Below are positions 9,066-18,300 of a DNA stretch of 64,000 nt, in pieces. The first letter of the stretch is position 1. Every line of letters starts with the position of its first letter. This DNA comes from Aquimarina sp. AU474. GTDB lineage: Bacteria; Bacteroidota; Bacteroidia; Flavobacteriales; Flavobacteriaceae. Both the position numbers and the translations under genes were made by a program. The notes beneath the pieces are model-generated. The model was not told where the DNA came from and made no database searches. It was given only the letters and a program-made list of their open reading frames with translations. The DNA is taken from positions 1,550,001 through 1,614,000 of the forward strand of contig NZ_OMPE01000009.1 of NCBI RefSeq assembly GCF_900312815.1, given 5' to 3'.

Positions 9066-9779
9066 TTATAATAGGTTGAGTCGTTTCATTAACTCTGGAC
9101 GATTAGAACGACTTACTGGGATTACATCTTTTTTGATAAGAACGCTATTGTCTTCTATATCAATGATTTTCTTGGTATTTATGATGTATGAGCGGTGTAC
9201 TTTTAGAAAAAGATCATCGGGTAACTTTTCTTCAATCTTTTTAAGGGTAGAATGCACAGTGTAGTTCTGGTTTTCTGTTTTGATTAATATATAATCACCC
9301 TTAGCTTCAATAATATTAATAGTAGGGATGTCAATTTTAATGAGTCTACGATCAATATTGACATACAGATCGTTTTCTTCAGAAGATATTCCTGATACGC
9401 TTTCTGTAGAATTTGTAGAAACCGAAGTTTCTTTACTTTCTGCTTTTTGAATTGCTTTTAGAAACCGAGGTAATGTTATAGGCTTTACCAAATAGTCAAC
9501 TATGCAGTCATACTCAAAGGCTTCTAGCGCAAAATTCTTGTCAGAGGTAATAAGAACAATTTTAGGAGGGTTTTTTAAAGTCTGAATAAAATCAAAACCG
9601 GTAAAATCGGGCATATGAATATCTAAGAATATAAGATCAACCGAATTTGTATTAAGGAATTTCATTGCCTGTATGGCATTAGGGAATTCATTTATAACAT
9701 CAAGTTGATCAACCTGTGAGCAAAGCTGTTGAATGATTGCTCTTGAGGTTTCTTCATCATCTATAATAATGCAATTCAT
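9066..9779 (-). CDS. LytTR-family response regulator, last gene of the NO-sensor operon
   Basis: 237 residues. The receiver domain spans 1-120, with the acidic pair D7/D8, phospho-acceptor D53 (LIFLDIHMP), T/S79 and K99 (YLVKP). The LytTR DNA-binding domain is at about 135-237 (VNIDRRLIKIDI, LKVHRSYIINTKKI, IPVSRSNRPEL). The family binds paired direct repeats about 21 bp apart. It starts 15 bp after the Hpt gene, so the Hpt protein is its likely phosphodonor. It is the only DNA-binding protein in the cluster and therefore the probable output. A tandem 21-bp repeat upstream of the operon (14955-14989) is a candidate site. Confidence 0.9.
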   Translation of the reverse strand: MNCIIIDDEETSRAIIQQLCSQVDQLDVINEFPNAIQAMKFLNTNSVDLIFLDIHMPDFTGFDFIQTLKNPPKIVLITSDKNFALEAFEYDCIVDYLVKPITLPRFLKAIQKAESKETSVSTNSTESVSGISSEENDLYVNIDRRLIKIDIPTINIIEAKGDYILIKTENQNYTVHSTLKKIEEKLPDDLFLKVHRSYIINTKKIIDIEDNSVLIKKDVIPVSRSNRPELMKRLNLL

Positions 9780-9794
9780 ATACGTAAATTATTT

Positions 9795-10115
9795 TTATAT
9801 TCCCTTCAGGAATTTTTCTATAGCTTCTAAAATTAATATAAATTCTTTAAATAATACTGGATTATCCTCCTTTAATCCTTCTTCAAAGTCAATAGCAACC
9901 TGATATCCTCTTTCAAATCCAAGCATTCCAATTTTATGTTTTAGTTTGTGCACATTCTCAGCAGCTTTAGTAAATACTTTACTATTATAATTCGCAAGAA
10001 ACTCTTTCTTTTCCTCGGGAAACTCACGCTTTATGATACTGATAAGTTTTTTTTCAAAATCTTCAGATCCTGCAGCCAAGTCTTTGATATATTTTAGATT
10101 AGGGGTTTCGGTCAT
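9795..10115 (-). CDS. Histidine phosphotransfer (Hpt) protein
   Basis: 106 residues, all helical in character. The motif AENVHKLKHKIGMLGFERG (52-70) fits the Hpt signature aHxLKGxxxxlG, so H56 is the likely phosphorylated residue; H60 sits where a Gly is usual. The gene overlaps the preceding kinase by 4 bp, implying translational coupling. It would carry phosphate from one of the receiver proteins or kinases to the LytTR regulator. Unlike a classical phosphorelay, neither kinase carries its own receiver domain; the free receiver protein at the front of the operon could fill that place. Confidence 0.85.
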   Translation of the reverse strand: MTETPNLKYIKDLAAGSEDFEKKLISIIKREFPEEKKEFLANYNSKVFTKAAENVHKLKHKIGMLGFERGYQVAIDFEEGLKEDNPVLFKEFILILEAIEKFLKGI

Positions 10116-11188
10116 TTATGTTTTTTTAAAGTAAAGTAAAATGTAGTTCCTTTATTTTCTTCGGATTCTAACCAAATTTTACCATTATAAAATTCAACAA
10201 TTTTTTTGACAATGGATAACCCTATCCCTGTAGATTTTTTTTCATCATCTAGAGTTTGAAATATTTCGAATATCTTATGGTGATATTTTTTAAGAATCCC
10301 TTTTCCGTTATCTTTAACTCCATACTTCCAGAAACCAGGAAGATCTTCAAATAGAACCTCTATTTCTCCTTTCTCTTTATCTATAGCATTACAAGCATTG
10401 TTAAGTAAGTTTTGAAACACTTGCTTTATTCTAGATGGATCGGCATGGATGATAGGAAGCGAACTGGGAACATGGATAGTTATGTTTTCTGGAAGTTGCA
10501 TGAGGTATACAATTTCTTCGACCAAGTCGGTTACATTAATATCAGATTCAAGATTCCTTGATTTATCATCAATGATTGAATATTCTAAAATCCCGCTGAT
10601 TAGGTTATCCATTTTTTCAATATTTTGATCGATGAGATTAAGATTATTCACTGTTGACGTATCTAGACTTCCTTCAGAGTCTTCTTTGATCCATGCAATA
10701 AGCGTATTAATACTTCTAAGAGGAGATTTTAAATCGTGCGAGACTACTTGTGCGTAATCGTTAAGTTCTTTATTACTTTTTTCTAAATCTTTGAATAGTA
10801 GTTCTCTTTGTTTCTCTATTTCTGAAATCTGAATTGCCTGTTCTTCGATTAATGAAGCGAGTTCAATACCGCTAAGCTCTTTTCCTTGTTTATCACCTTT
10901 TGGATTTTTAATGGTTAGTGATTGTAATGTTTTAGTGGCATCGGTTAGACTAGCGATTACCTTTTGTTGTTGTTCTGCCTCTTGTCGTAGTCGATGATTT
11001 GCTTCTGATAATTCTTGAGAGCTTATAGACATAGCTCTTTGTAACATGCTGAACTGTTCTTCAAAATTATGATAAGATTTGTCTACAGCATTAAGAAATT
11101 TTTGAACTTCTTCAAGTTCTTTGATTTCCTCGCTTACATGTAAGAATTTTCTAATTTGTCGTGCTAATAATGAATGCATATTATTCAC
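10112..11188 (-). CDS. Soluble histidine kinase paired with the FIST sensor
   Basis: 358 residues with no membrane segment. A long coiled-coil-like N-terminus (about 20-140) precedes a HisKA domain with H151 (QVVSHDLKSPLRS). The ATPase domain follows, with the N-box near QVFQNLLNNACNAI, DNGKGI and STGIGLSIVKKIVE. The start overlaps the end of the FIST gene by 8 bp. NosP-type FIST proteins are commonly encoded beside a cytoplasmic kinase that they regulate, and this kinase has no sensor domain of its own, so it probably takes its input from the FIST protein. The H-box region is very similar to that of the PAS kinase two genes upstream, suggesting duplication. Confidence 0.88.
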   Translation of the reverse strand: MNNMHSLLARQIRKFLHVSEEIKELEEVQKFLNAVDKSYHNFEEQFSMLQRAMSISSQELSEANHRLRQEAEQQQKVIASLTDATKTLQSLTIKNPKGDKQGKELSGIELASLIEEQAIQISEIEKQRELLFKDLEKSNKELNDYAQVVSHDLKSPLRSINTLIAWIKEDSEGSLDTSTVNNLNLIDQNIEKMDNLISGILEYSIIDDKSRNLESDINVTDLVEEIVYLMQLPENITIHVPSSLPIIHADPSRIKQVFQNLLNNACNAIDKEKGEIEVLFEDLPGFWKYGVKDNGKGILKKYHHKIFEIFQTLDDEKKSTGIGLSIVKKIVEFYNGKIWLESEENKGTTFYFTLKKHK

Positions 11189-12314
11189 TAAATAGAGTTA
11201 ATGTCATCGTTTGATTATGTAATTCGCAATTTATATTCCCAGAAAAAGGAGCTAATTCACCATAAGAATAAAATCCGGCTACAGTTGATTGAGAACCTAT
11301 ATGTTCCATAACTTCTTCTACCTCTTCTTCGACACGTTGATCCATTACTAATTTTCGACCTATACAACTCACTAATAATGCTAGTTCTGGTTTATTCTTT
11401 CTATGTTCCATACCTATTTCGGCAGCTCGTAAAGCTCCATCAACAATATGATCAATATTGGCCATCATTAGCTGTACGATAGATCCTTCTGGCACATCAC
11501 CTGCCAAAATCATGGCATTGGCTTTTTCATCGATAGTTAGTATGGTTCTAACAATAGATTCTTTTTTATCCTTAGATTTAACACTAAGAGGGTATAATAA
11601 AGCAGATTGAGGAAGTTCTGCAGCCTTGTCTCCTAAATACTTTTTATATAAATCTAAAGCCGGTAGATTATCTAATTCATACAAAATATTATGATCCGAT
11701 TTGGTAATCATTCGTTCTGGTCCAAATGGAGTCCAACCACCATATTGCGCAAAACTAATTTCGAGAGATTCGCCATAAAAAGCAATTAATACTACTTCTC
11801 CTTCACTAGGGTTTTCATTATAACCGGAAATGGTCTTTTCAAATCTAGAATCATCACCGCACAAACCACCTGTTATTGCTACGTCATTTGTCATGGTTTC
11901 GAGACCTTCAATTAATGCCGAACCGTTTACAAAACTTCCTTCAGAAACAATGAAAATATGTTTTAATCCTTTTTGTGGTACCTTATTGATAAGTTTACGT
12001 CCTAATTGTATGGCATCTTTATCATTGTCAAGGCTATTCTCTCTAAAAACAGAAAAAGTACTTTTTTCAAACTCTATTGCCGTAAGCGTTATAGATTCAT
12101 CAAGAACATTGCCTCCAATAATTTCGCCAGCGGTAGAACCAAAAACAATTTCACCATCAGGAAAGAGTTCTTTTACTTCATTATAAATATTCGTATTTTC
12201 TAATGCATATCGATTTCCAAAGACCAACACAAGGGGTTTTTTTAATGTTATTTCTGTTTTCTCTTTGGCAGTCCACTCTTGATTTTTCTTCTTTTCAAAT
12301 TGTTGAAATCTCAT
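11181..12314 (-). CDS. FIST-domain (NosP-like) sensor protein
   Basis: 377 residues from the ATG at 12314, which lies 5 bp after the preceding kinase stop. A longer frame from 12377 would overlap that kinase by 58 bp and adds an unconvincing 21 residues. FIST_N covers roughly residues 25-220, with IVFGSTAGEIIGG and VAITGGLCGDD. FIST_C covers about 225-375, ending AGFYSYGELAPFSG and the family-typical CELHNQTMTL. FIST proteins are soluble sensory domains, and the NosP branch binds heme and nitric oxide. Whether this member binds heme cannot be decided by eye. Its position between two kinases and in an operon with an H-NOX protein supports an NO-related role. Confidence 0.85.
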   Translation of the reverse strand: MRFQQFEKKKNQEWTAKEKTEITLKKPLVLVFGNRYALENTNIYNEVKELFPDGEIVFGSTAGEIIGGNVLDESITLTAIEFEKSTFSVFRENSLDNDKDAIQLGRKLINKVPQKGLKHIFIVSEGSFVNGSALIEGLETMTNDVAITGGLCGDDSRFEKTISGYNENPSEGEVVLIAFYGESLEISFAQYGGWTPFGPERMITKSDHNILYELDNLPALDLYKKYLGDKAAELPQSALLYPLSVKSKDKKESIVRTILTIDEKANAMILAGDVPEGSIVQLMMANIDHIVDGALRAAEIGMEHRKNKPELALLVSCIGRKLVMDQRVEEEVEEVMEHIGSQSTVAGFYSYGELAPFSGNINCELHNQTMTLTLFSE

Positions 12315-12319
12315 AAGGT

Positions 12320-13915
12320 TTATTTTTTTAGTGTAAAGTAAAATGTTGTACCTATTCCTAGGGTACTTTCTAACCATATCTTTCCTTCATATAGATCTAC
12401 TATTTTCTTTACGATAGCAAGTCCTATTCCAGATGAGTTTTCATTATCACCAACAGATTCGAACATCTTAAATATTTTACTGTGATGTTCTTTTTTGATT
12501 CCTACACCGTTATCTTTTATTGTAAAAAGATGATGTGTTTTTTGATCCTTATAATCGATTTCTACGATCCCATTTTCTTTATCGGTATAGATTACAGCAT
12601 TACCAATTAAATTTTGAAACAATTGCTGTATTCTTGTAGCATCGCCTTTTATTACCGGTAATGGTTTAACAGTAGAAACTGCGATGTGTTCGGGAATCAA
12701 TATCACGTTTTTGATTTCACTAATAAGGTTGTTAAGATCTATGTTTTTACTTTCAAGATTTTCTTTATTGTTGACACTCGAATAGCTAAGAATGTCATTG
12801 ATTAAGGTCTCCATTTTCTCCAAAGTTTTTTCAATCATTGATAAATGATTTAGTCCTCCTTTATCAAAAACATCTCCATAATCTTCTTTAATCCAATTTA
12901 CAAGAGCATAGATATTTCTCAAAGGAGATTTTAAATCGTGGGATACGATATGGGCATAATCTTTTAACTCTTCATTGGTTTTCTCGAGATCTGCTACTAA
13001 TTTTTCACGCTGCTTTTCAAACTCCAATTGTTCTGTAATATCTTCTATTAAAGCTACCTGATATTTGATGTTTCCGTCTTGATTTCGTACTGCAGCAACA
13101 TTGGTTTTAGCCCAAAAAGTTGACTGATCTTGCCTAACATACCTTTTGTTTATCGAAAAGTTATCAATTTCTCCTTGATTCATTTTCTCAAGATTATCAA
13201 CAGCTTGATCATATTCATCTTTTAGAGAAATGTCCTTTACGTCCTTTTCAAGGAGTTCTTGTTCGGTATATCCCAAGATATTTTGAAAGGCTTTGTTGGT
13301 CTGTAGTATTTTACCAAATTGGGTGAGAGCGATACCTAGAGAAGAATTTTCTACAATTACAGAAAGCTGTTTTTTCTGTTCTTCAAATATTTGTTTTTGT
13401 AAAAGTTCATCGGTTATATCTCTAACAATACCTTGTGCTCCTATAGGATTGTTTTTTTTATCTTTTATAAGACTAGCATTGATATGAACAGTTCTTACTC
13501 CATTATTTTTGGTATATACTCGAGCTTGATAATCTGAAAATGATCCTTTTACCACAAGTTCTTGAAAAGAAGTCATAGCATATTTGATGTCTTCTTTATA
13601 GATAAGACTGGTGACATTTAAGTCTTCTTGCGTTATATCGTATCCAAATAATGTGTTGGCAGCATGATTCATTTCCAAAACATTACCCATGATATCCATA
13701 AGGACATATGCGTCGACCAAATTATCAAACACTCCCTGTAGTTCAGATTCTTTTTTATCTACCCTGTATTCTAATTTTTCATTAGTTTCTTTTAATTCTT
13801 GGGTAAGTGTATAGAGTTCTCGGGATTTTTCTTCAAGGATCTGTTCTGCTTGTTTTCTAGCATCTTTTTGTCTTTGAAGGGCTCTTTTCAGTATGCGTAT
13901 TTCTTCATCACTCAT
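12320..13915 (-). CDS. PAS-PAS soluble histidine kinase paired with H-NOX
   Basis: 531 residues from ATG 13915, preferred because it overlaps the H-NOX stop by only 8 bp. Four extra residues are possible from 13927. The layout is an N-terminal coiled coil (about 5-60), PAS 1 (about 60-170, ending GIVRDITDE), PAS 2 (about 183-296, ending ALIEDITEQ), HisKA with H326 (HIVSHDLKSPLRN), then an ATPase domain (QLFQNLIGNAVIY, DNGVGI, SSGIGLAIVKKIV). There are no membrane segments. H-NOX genes usually sit next to the kinase they inhibit when NO binds, so this is the likely partner. The PAS domains could add a second input. Confidence 0.88.
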   Translation of the reverse strand: MSDEEIRILKRALQRQKDARKQAEQILEEKSRELYTLTQELKETNEKLEYRVDKKESELQGVFDNLVDAYVLMDIMGNVLEMNHAANTLFGYDITQEDLNVTSLIYKEDIKYAMTSFQELVVKGSFSDYQARVYTKNNGVRTVHINASLIKDKKNNPIGAQGIVRDITDELLQKQIFEEQKKQLSVIVENSSLGIALTQFGKILQTNKAFQNILGYTEQELLEKDVKDISLKDEYDQAVDNLEKMNQGEIDNFSINKRYVRQDQSTFWAKTNVAAVRNQDGNIKYQVALIEDITEQLEFEKQREKLVADLEKTNEELKDYAHIVSHDLKSPLRNIYALVNWIKEDYGDVFDKGGLNHLSMIEKTLEKMETLINDILSYSSVNNKENLESKNIDLNNLISEIKNVILIPEHIAVSTVKPLPVIKGDATRIQQLFQNLIGNAVIYTDKENGIVEIDYKDQKTHHLFTIKDNGVGIKKEHHSKIFKMFESVGDNENSSGIGLAIVKKIVDLYEGKIWLESTLGIGTTFYFTLKK

Positions 13916-14453
13916 TTGTCTTAACAATACTAAATTTCACTTCGGTTCCATCTGGTTTTAATTTTTCGAGAGAAATGTGTGCTGTAGAGTCAAAATGTTC
14001 AAAAGTTTTGCGCATCAAGCCTAATCCAAAATTATACATGGCTCTGCTAGATTTGTAGATCATGACTAATTTAGATTCTGATTTTTCGAGTACTTCAAAA
14101 GTGGGTAATTCTGCGTCTGGGTATATTTTACGAACTTCGACATGAATATGATTTTCAATAGAAGATAACAGTTCTATCGGATCTTTATATTTATCGATTA
14201 AACCAGGATAACTACTGGCCAAAACACTAAAAAAATGTTCAGAATAAACAAGAAGAAGATCATCAATACTTAGTTGTGTATGTTCACTTAAATGTTTTAA
14301 CAAACCAAGCATTTCAGAAAAATCATAAGTACCAATAGCGGTATATACTCCTTGTGATGGGAGATTAGATTGTTCTATGATTTTATCGACAACTTCTAAG
14401 CCAAATTTGTCTTCTACCAATTCTAAAAATTCTGTAAATACAATACCCTTCAT
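13908..14453 (-). CDS. H-NOX (heme-nitric oxide/oxygen binding, HNOB) sensor
   Basis: 181 residues, the normal H-NOX length. Family landmarks are present: MKGIVFTEFLELVE at the start, the proximal heme-ligand region NHIHVEVRKIYPDAELPTF with H104 as the likely iron ligand, and the porphyrin-binding Y-x-S-x-R motif Y133-K-S-S-R137. It is a stand-alone cytoplasmic domain of the type that senses NO (bacterial facultative anaerobes/aerobes), not fused to a chemoreceptor. It starts 12 bp after the receiver-protein gene and overlaps the kinase gene that follows. The distal pocket Tyr that would favour O2 binding is not obvious, so NO is the more likely ligand; this is an inference. Confidence 0.92.
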   Translation of the reverse strand: MKGIVFTEFLELVEDKFGLEVVDKIIEQSNLPSQGVYTAIGTYDFSEMLGLLKHLSEHTQLSIDDLLLVYSEHFFSVLASSYPGLIDKYKDPIELLSSIENHIHVEVRKIYPDAELPTFEVLEKSESKLVMIYKSSRAMYNFGLGLMRKTFEHFDSTAHISLEKLKPDGTEVKFSIVKTNE

Positions 14454-14465
14454 ATAAATTATAAT

Positions 14466-14873
14466 TTATCCTTTTATAAGCTCATTTACGGTCCAATAAT
14501 CTACAAGGCATTTAATTTTATATGCGTAATCCTCATATTTTAATGGTTTAACAATATATCCTGCCGCTCCAATTTTATAAGCTTCTTTTAAATCTTGATG
14601 ATTGTTAGAAGTACTTAAAATAACCACTGGCAAATATCGCAAAGAGTCATCTGATTTTAGTGCTGTCAAGAACTCCAAGCCGTTCATTTTTGGCATGTTT
14701 AGATCCAGAAAAATGATATCTGGTAATTGTTCTTTATTAGCTAAAACATCGAGTGCTTCCTCTCCATTTTTGGCTTCAATAATGTTGTAGGGGTAATTGT
14801 TTTTTTGCAGAACTCTCGCAAATTTTAATCGTTCTATTTCGTCATCATCGATTAATAAAAAATTTAAGCTCAT
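14466..14873 (-). CDS. Single-domain CheY-like response regulator, first gene of the operon
   Basis: 135 residues, a receiver domain only. It has the acidic pocket D9-D11, phospho-acceptor D57 (IIFLDLNMPKMNG), a Ser/Thr at LST and the conserved Lys in YIVKPLK. There is no output domain, so it can act only by protein contact or by passing phosphate on. In this operon the obvious partner is the Hpt protein, giving a kinase - receiver - Hpt - LytTR relay. That order is an inference. The start codon is 82 bp from the nearest copy of the 21-bp-spaced repeat upstream. Confidence 0.9.
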   Translation of the reverse strand: MSLNFLLIDDDEIERLKFARVLQKNNYPYNIIEAKNGEEALDVLANKEQLPDIIFLDLNMPKMNGLEFLTALKSDDSLRYLPVVILSTSNNHQDLKEAYKIGAAGYIVKPLKYEDYAYKIKCLVDYWTVNELIKG

Positions 14874-15315
14874 ATCTAATATGTGTTTAAGGTAAACATA
14901 ATTTTTGAATTATGCTAAGATGGTTTTTTTATTCATGTAAAATCATTGTCTTTCGTCGAATGGTAGATAAGTGTAGTCGAATGGTAGATTTGTTTCGGTT
15001 ATTAAAATCCTCCTTAAATCATTCATGCTACTGCCATACATAGATGGATGGATATTGGATTAGTTTTACAAATAACTCAGTGTTTTTCCTTAAAATAGGG
15101 GTGATTAACCCTTTGTAATTCAGGTGTGTATATTCTTATATTTAACTCCTCTTTAATGCAGTGCTAGAGTTTTGAATCTGTTATAACTCTGTATGTACTA
15201 ATATTTTTCTTGTTCGATATTACTCCAGTGCAAGAAGTAATCCCCACGTAATTAAATCAATTATTATAATTGATAACCCCAGAAAAAGAATATAAATAAT
15301 TTCAAATTATTTGAT
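14874..15315. other. Divergent intergenic region between the NO-sensor operon and the Tc genes
   Basis: 442 bp serving two outward promoters. It contains a tandem direct repeat near the signalling operon (14955-14989). The half nearer the Tc gene is AT-rich with no ORF and no recognisable ribosome-binding site before 15316. Confidence 0.6.
14955..14989. promoter_or_regulatory. Tandem direct repeat with 21-bp period, candidate LytTR operator
   Basis: GTCGAATGGTAGAT occurs at 14955-14968 and again, identical over 14 bp, at 14976-14989. The start-to-start distance is 21 bp, two helical turns, which is the spacing LytTR regulators use for their paired half-sites. It lies 82-116 bp upstream of the signalling operon's first start codon. 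The core CGAATnnTAG is also present at 59824-59856 on the opposite strand. The assignment to a LytTR protein is an inference. Confidence 0.5.
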
Positions 15316-18300
15316 ATGCTAAAAAATGATTCTGAGGATAAAAATACCGGGAAACAGCAGTCAACAACAAATGTTGATCTTCTTACAAAAGAAAACGCAA
15401 CACAGTCTAATGCAATAGAGGTTCCTTCAATTTCGCTCCCAAAAGGCGGGGGCGCCTTAAAAGGGATCGATGAGAAATTTGAAGTAAATCCATCCAATGG
15501 TACAGCAGGGTTTAGTATTCCATTACCCATTTCTCCAGGCCGAAACGGTTTTTCTCCGTCGATAGGATTGAGTTATAATTCTGGAGTAGGTAACAGTGTG
15601 TTTGGCATAGGTTGGTCTATGGGATTATCTTCTATAAAAAGAAAAACCGACAAGGGATTGCCTAAATATCTAAATGATGATCTTGCTGAGGATACATTTG
15701 TTTTTTCTGGGGTAGAAGACCTGGTTCCTTGTATTGAAAAAGCATCTTCTGAAAAATGGGAAACAAAAATTAATCAAATTGATGGTTATACAATTAAAAA
15801 GTACCGTCCCCGTATCGAAGGAGGGTTTGCAAAAATTGAAAAAATCAGCCATTCTGATCAGGGTGTATATTGGAAAGTAACGACACCTAATGATCAGGTT
15901 ACATTTTATGGTTACTCTTTAAACGCTCGCATAGTCGATCCAGAAGATGAAGAAAGAGTTTTTGAGTGGCTACCAGAGTTTTCATATGATAATAAAGGGA
16001 ATTACATTTCTTATGAATATAAAGAAGAAAACCTTGATAATGTTGCAAACGAAGTTTATGAAAAAAATAGAATTAACGGCTTAGCATCTTTTACAAATAG
16101 ATACCTAAAACGGATCACGTATGGAAACCAAAACCCTTATTTTCCTAACACTCAAAAACCATACATGTTTGAAAAACCATTGAATGACCCATGTCATTTT
16201 GAATTGGTGTTTGATTATGGTGAGCATAATAACGAGGTACCAACACCAGATGGATTTTATGCACAACAATGGGGTTATCGCAACGACCCGTTTTCTTCGT
16301 ACAGATCAGGTTTTGAAATTCGTACCAATCGATTATGTCAACGAATATTGATGTTTCATACTTTTCCAGAGTTACATACAGGTACTCCAACTTTGGTTCG
16401 ATCATTAGATTTTGAGTATTTGTCTTCAACATCATTAAAAGAAAAGACAGATCGTCCTGCAGAACTCACCTATTTGGTAGGAATTACACAAAAAGGATAT
16501 GTTAGAAAACCTGACGCAACCTATGCTGTAAAAGCATTACCTAAAATGACTTTTGATTATCAATGGTTGCATTGGAATACGGAGGTAAAAGAAGTTTCTG
16601 AAGAAAATTTGAGACATGCTCCTACTGGCCTTTCAGGTAATTATCAATGGGTAGATCTTTATAATGAAGGAATTAACGGAATTCTCACAGAGCAGGCCAA
16701 TGCCTGGTATTATAAAAGTAACTTAGGAGAAGATAATCATGGAAATGTACGTTTTACTAATGCTAAAGCGATTATCCCTAAACCTTCATCTTTAGGAATT
16801 AATAATGGAGTAGTGCAACTACAAGATTTGGATGCTAATGGATTAAAACAAATTGTAGTACATGCTCCCGGACAGCAAGGATATTTTGAATTAAATGATG
16901 ATGGCAAATGGCAGCCATTCAAGAGTTTCTTAAAAGAACTACGTATAGATCTGCGTAATCCCAATGTGCGCATATTTGATCTTAATGGAGATGGAAAACC
17001 AGAAGTAATTTTAAGTGACCATGGAGCTTTTTGGTGGTATGAAAACAAAGGAAAAATTGGTTATGATAGTGCGCAATTTGTACCAAAACCTTATGATGAT
17101 GAATCCGGACCTGCAGTAGTTTTTCAAGATCAACAACAACGTATTTTTTTGGCAGACATGACAGGAGACGGTCTTACAGATATTGTAAGAATTATGAATG
17201 GTGAAATATGCTATTGGGCAAATCTGGGTTATGGCCGATTTAGTGCCAAAATTACTATGGGAAATGCCCCTTGGTTTGATACTCCAGAACTTTTTAATCC
17301 TCAATACATACAGATTACAGATATTAGCGGAACAGGAGTATCGGATATTATATACCTGGGTAAAAACACGTTTAAAGCATATCTTAACCATAGCGGAAAT
17401 GCATGGAGCGATGCAACAGACATAGGACCATTCTTTACTACAGAACAACCCAATAAAATTACAATAACTGATCTATTGGGTAATGGTACCTCTAGTATTG
17501 TTTGGTCTTCAGAGCTTCCGGCTTATAAAAATGCCCCTATGCGATATATAGATCTTATGGGAGGTGTTAAGCCACATATCATGAAAAGCTATGAAAACGG
17601 ATTAGGTAAGAAAAGCCAGGTAGAATATAAGAGTTCGACATATTACTACCTTAAGGATAAGCAAGAAGGAAAGCCATGGATAACCAAACTACCGTTTCCT
17701 GTACAGTGTGTAAGTAAAACCATTATAACCGAAGAAGTAACCAAAGTTAGATTTGCTACAGAATACTCGTATCATCATGGATATTATGATCATGCCGAAA
17801 GAGAATTTAGAGGTTTTGGTAGAGTAGAACAAAGAGATAGCGAGTTTTTTGAAGTTTTTAAAAAAACAGGAGCGAGTAATGTGGTAACCAAAGAAGATCA
17901 CCAACCGCCAGTACTGACCAAAACCTGGTATCATACCGGAGCTTTTCTCGATGTCAAAAAAATAATCACCCAATTTAAAAAAGAATATTGGTACGAAGGG
18001 TTTGTACAAAAAGGATTTGATGTCGACCCTATCGAATATGAATTACCAGATGCAGTACTATCTGTAGCAAAACATCTAGCCGATTTTAATATAGACACAT
18101 TAGATGTTCAGGAATATAGAGAAGCGCTAAGAGCCTGTAAAGGAATGGTACTTCGTACCGAGGTATTCTCTTTGGATGCAAAAGACGAAAATGATCTTGA
18201 ACAGTTAAAAAAGCAAGCTACTCCTTATAGTGTGGCTACCCATAATTGTGAAATTCAATTACTACAACCAAAATATCAGAATAAACATGCTGTATTTATA

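Noticed and set aside
12315..12377. Upstream start for the FIST protein
   Set aside because: It would lie inside the preceding kinase; the ATG 5 bp after that kinase's stop gives a normal FIST N-terminus.
16737..17448. Two overlapping minus-strand frames of 103 and 145 codons within the TcBC gene
   Set aside because: They lie opposite the FG-GAP/SpvB coding region, which explains the sequence fully.
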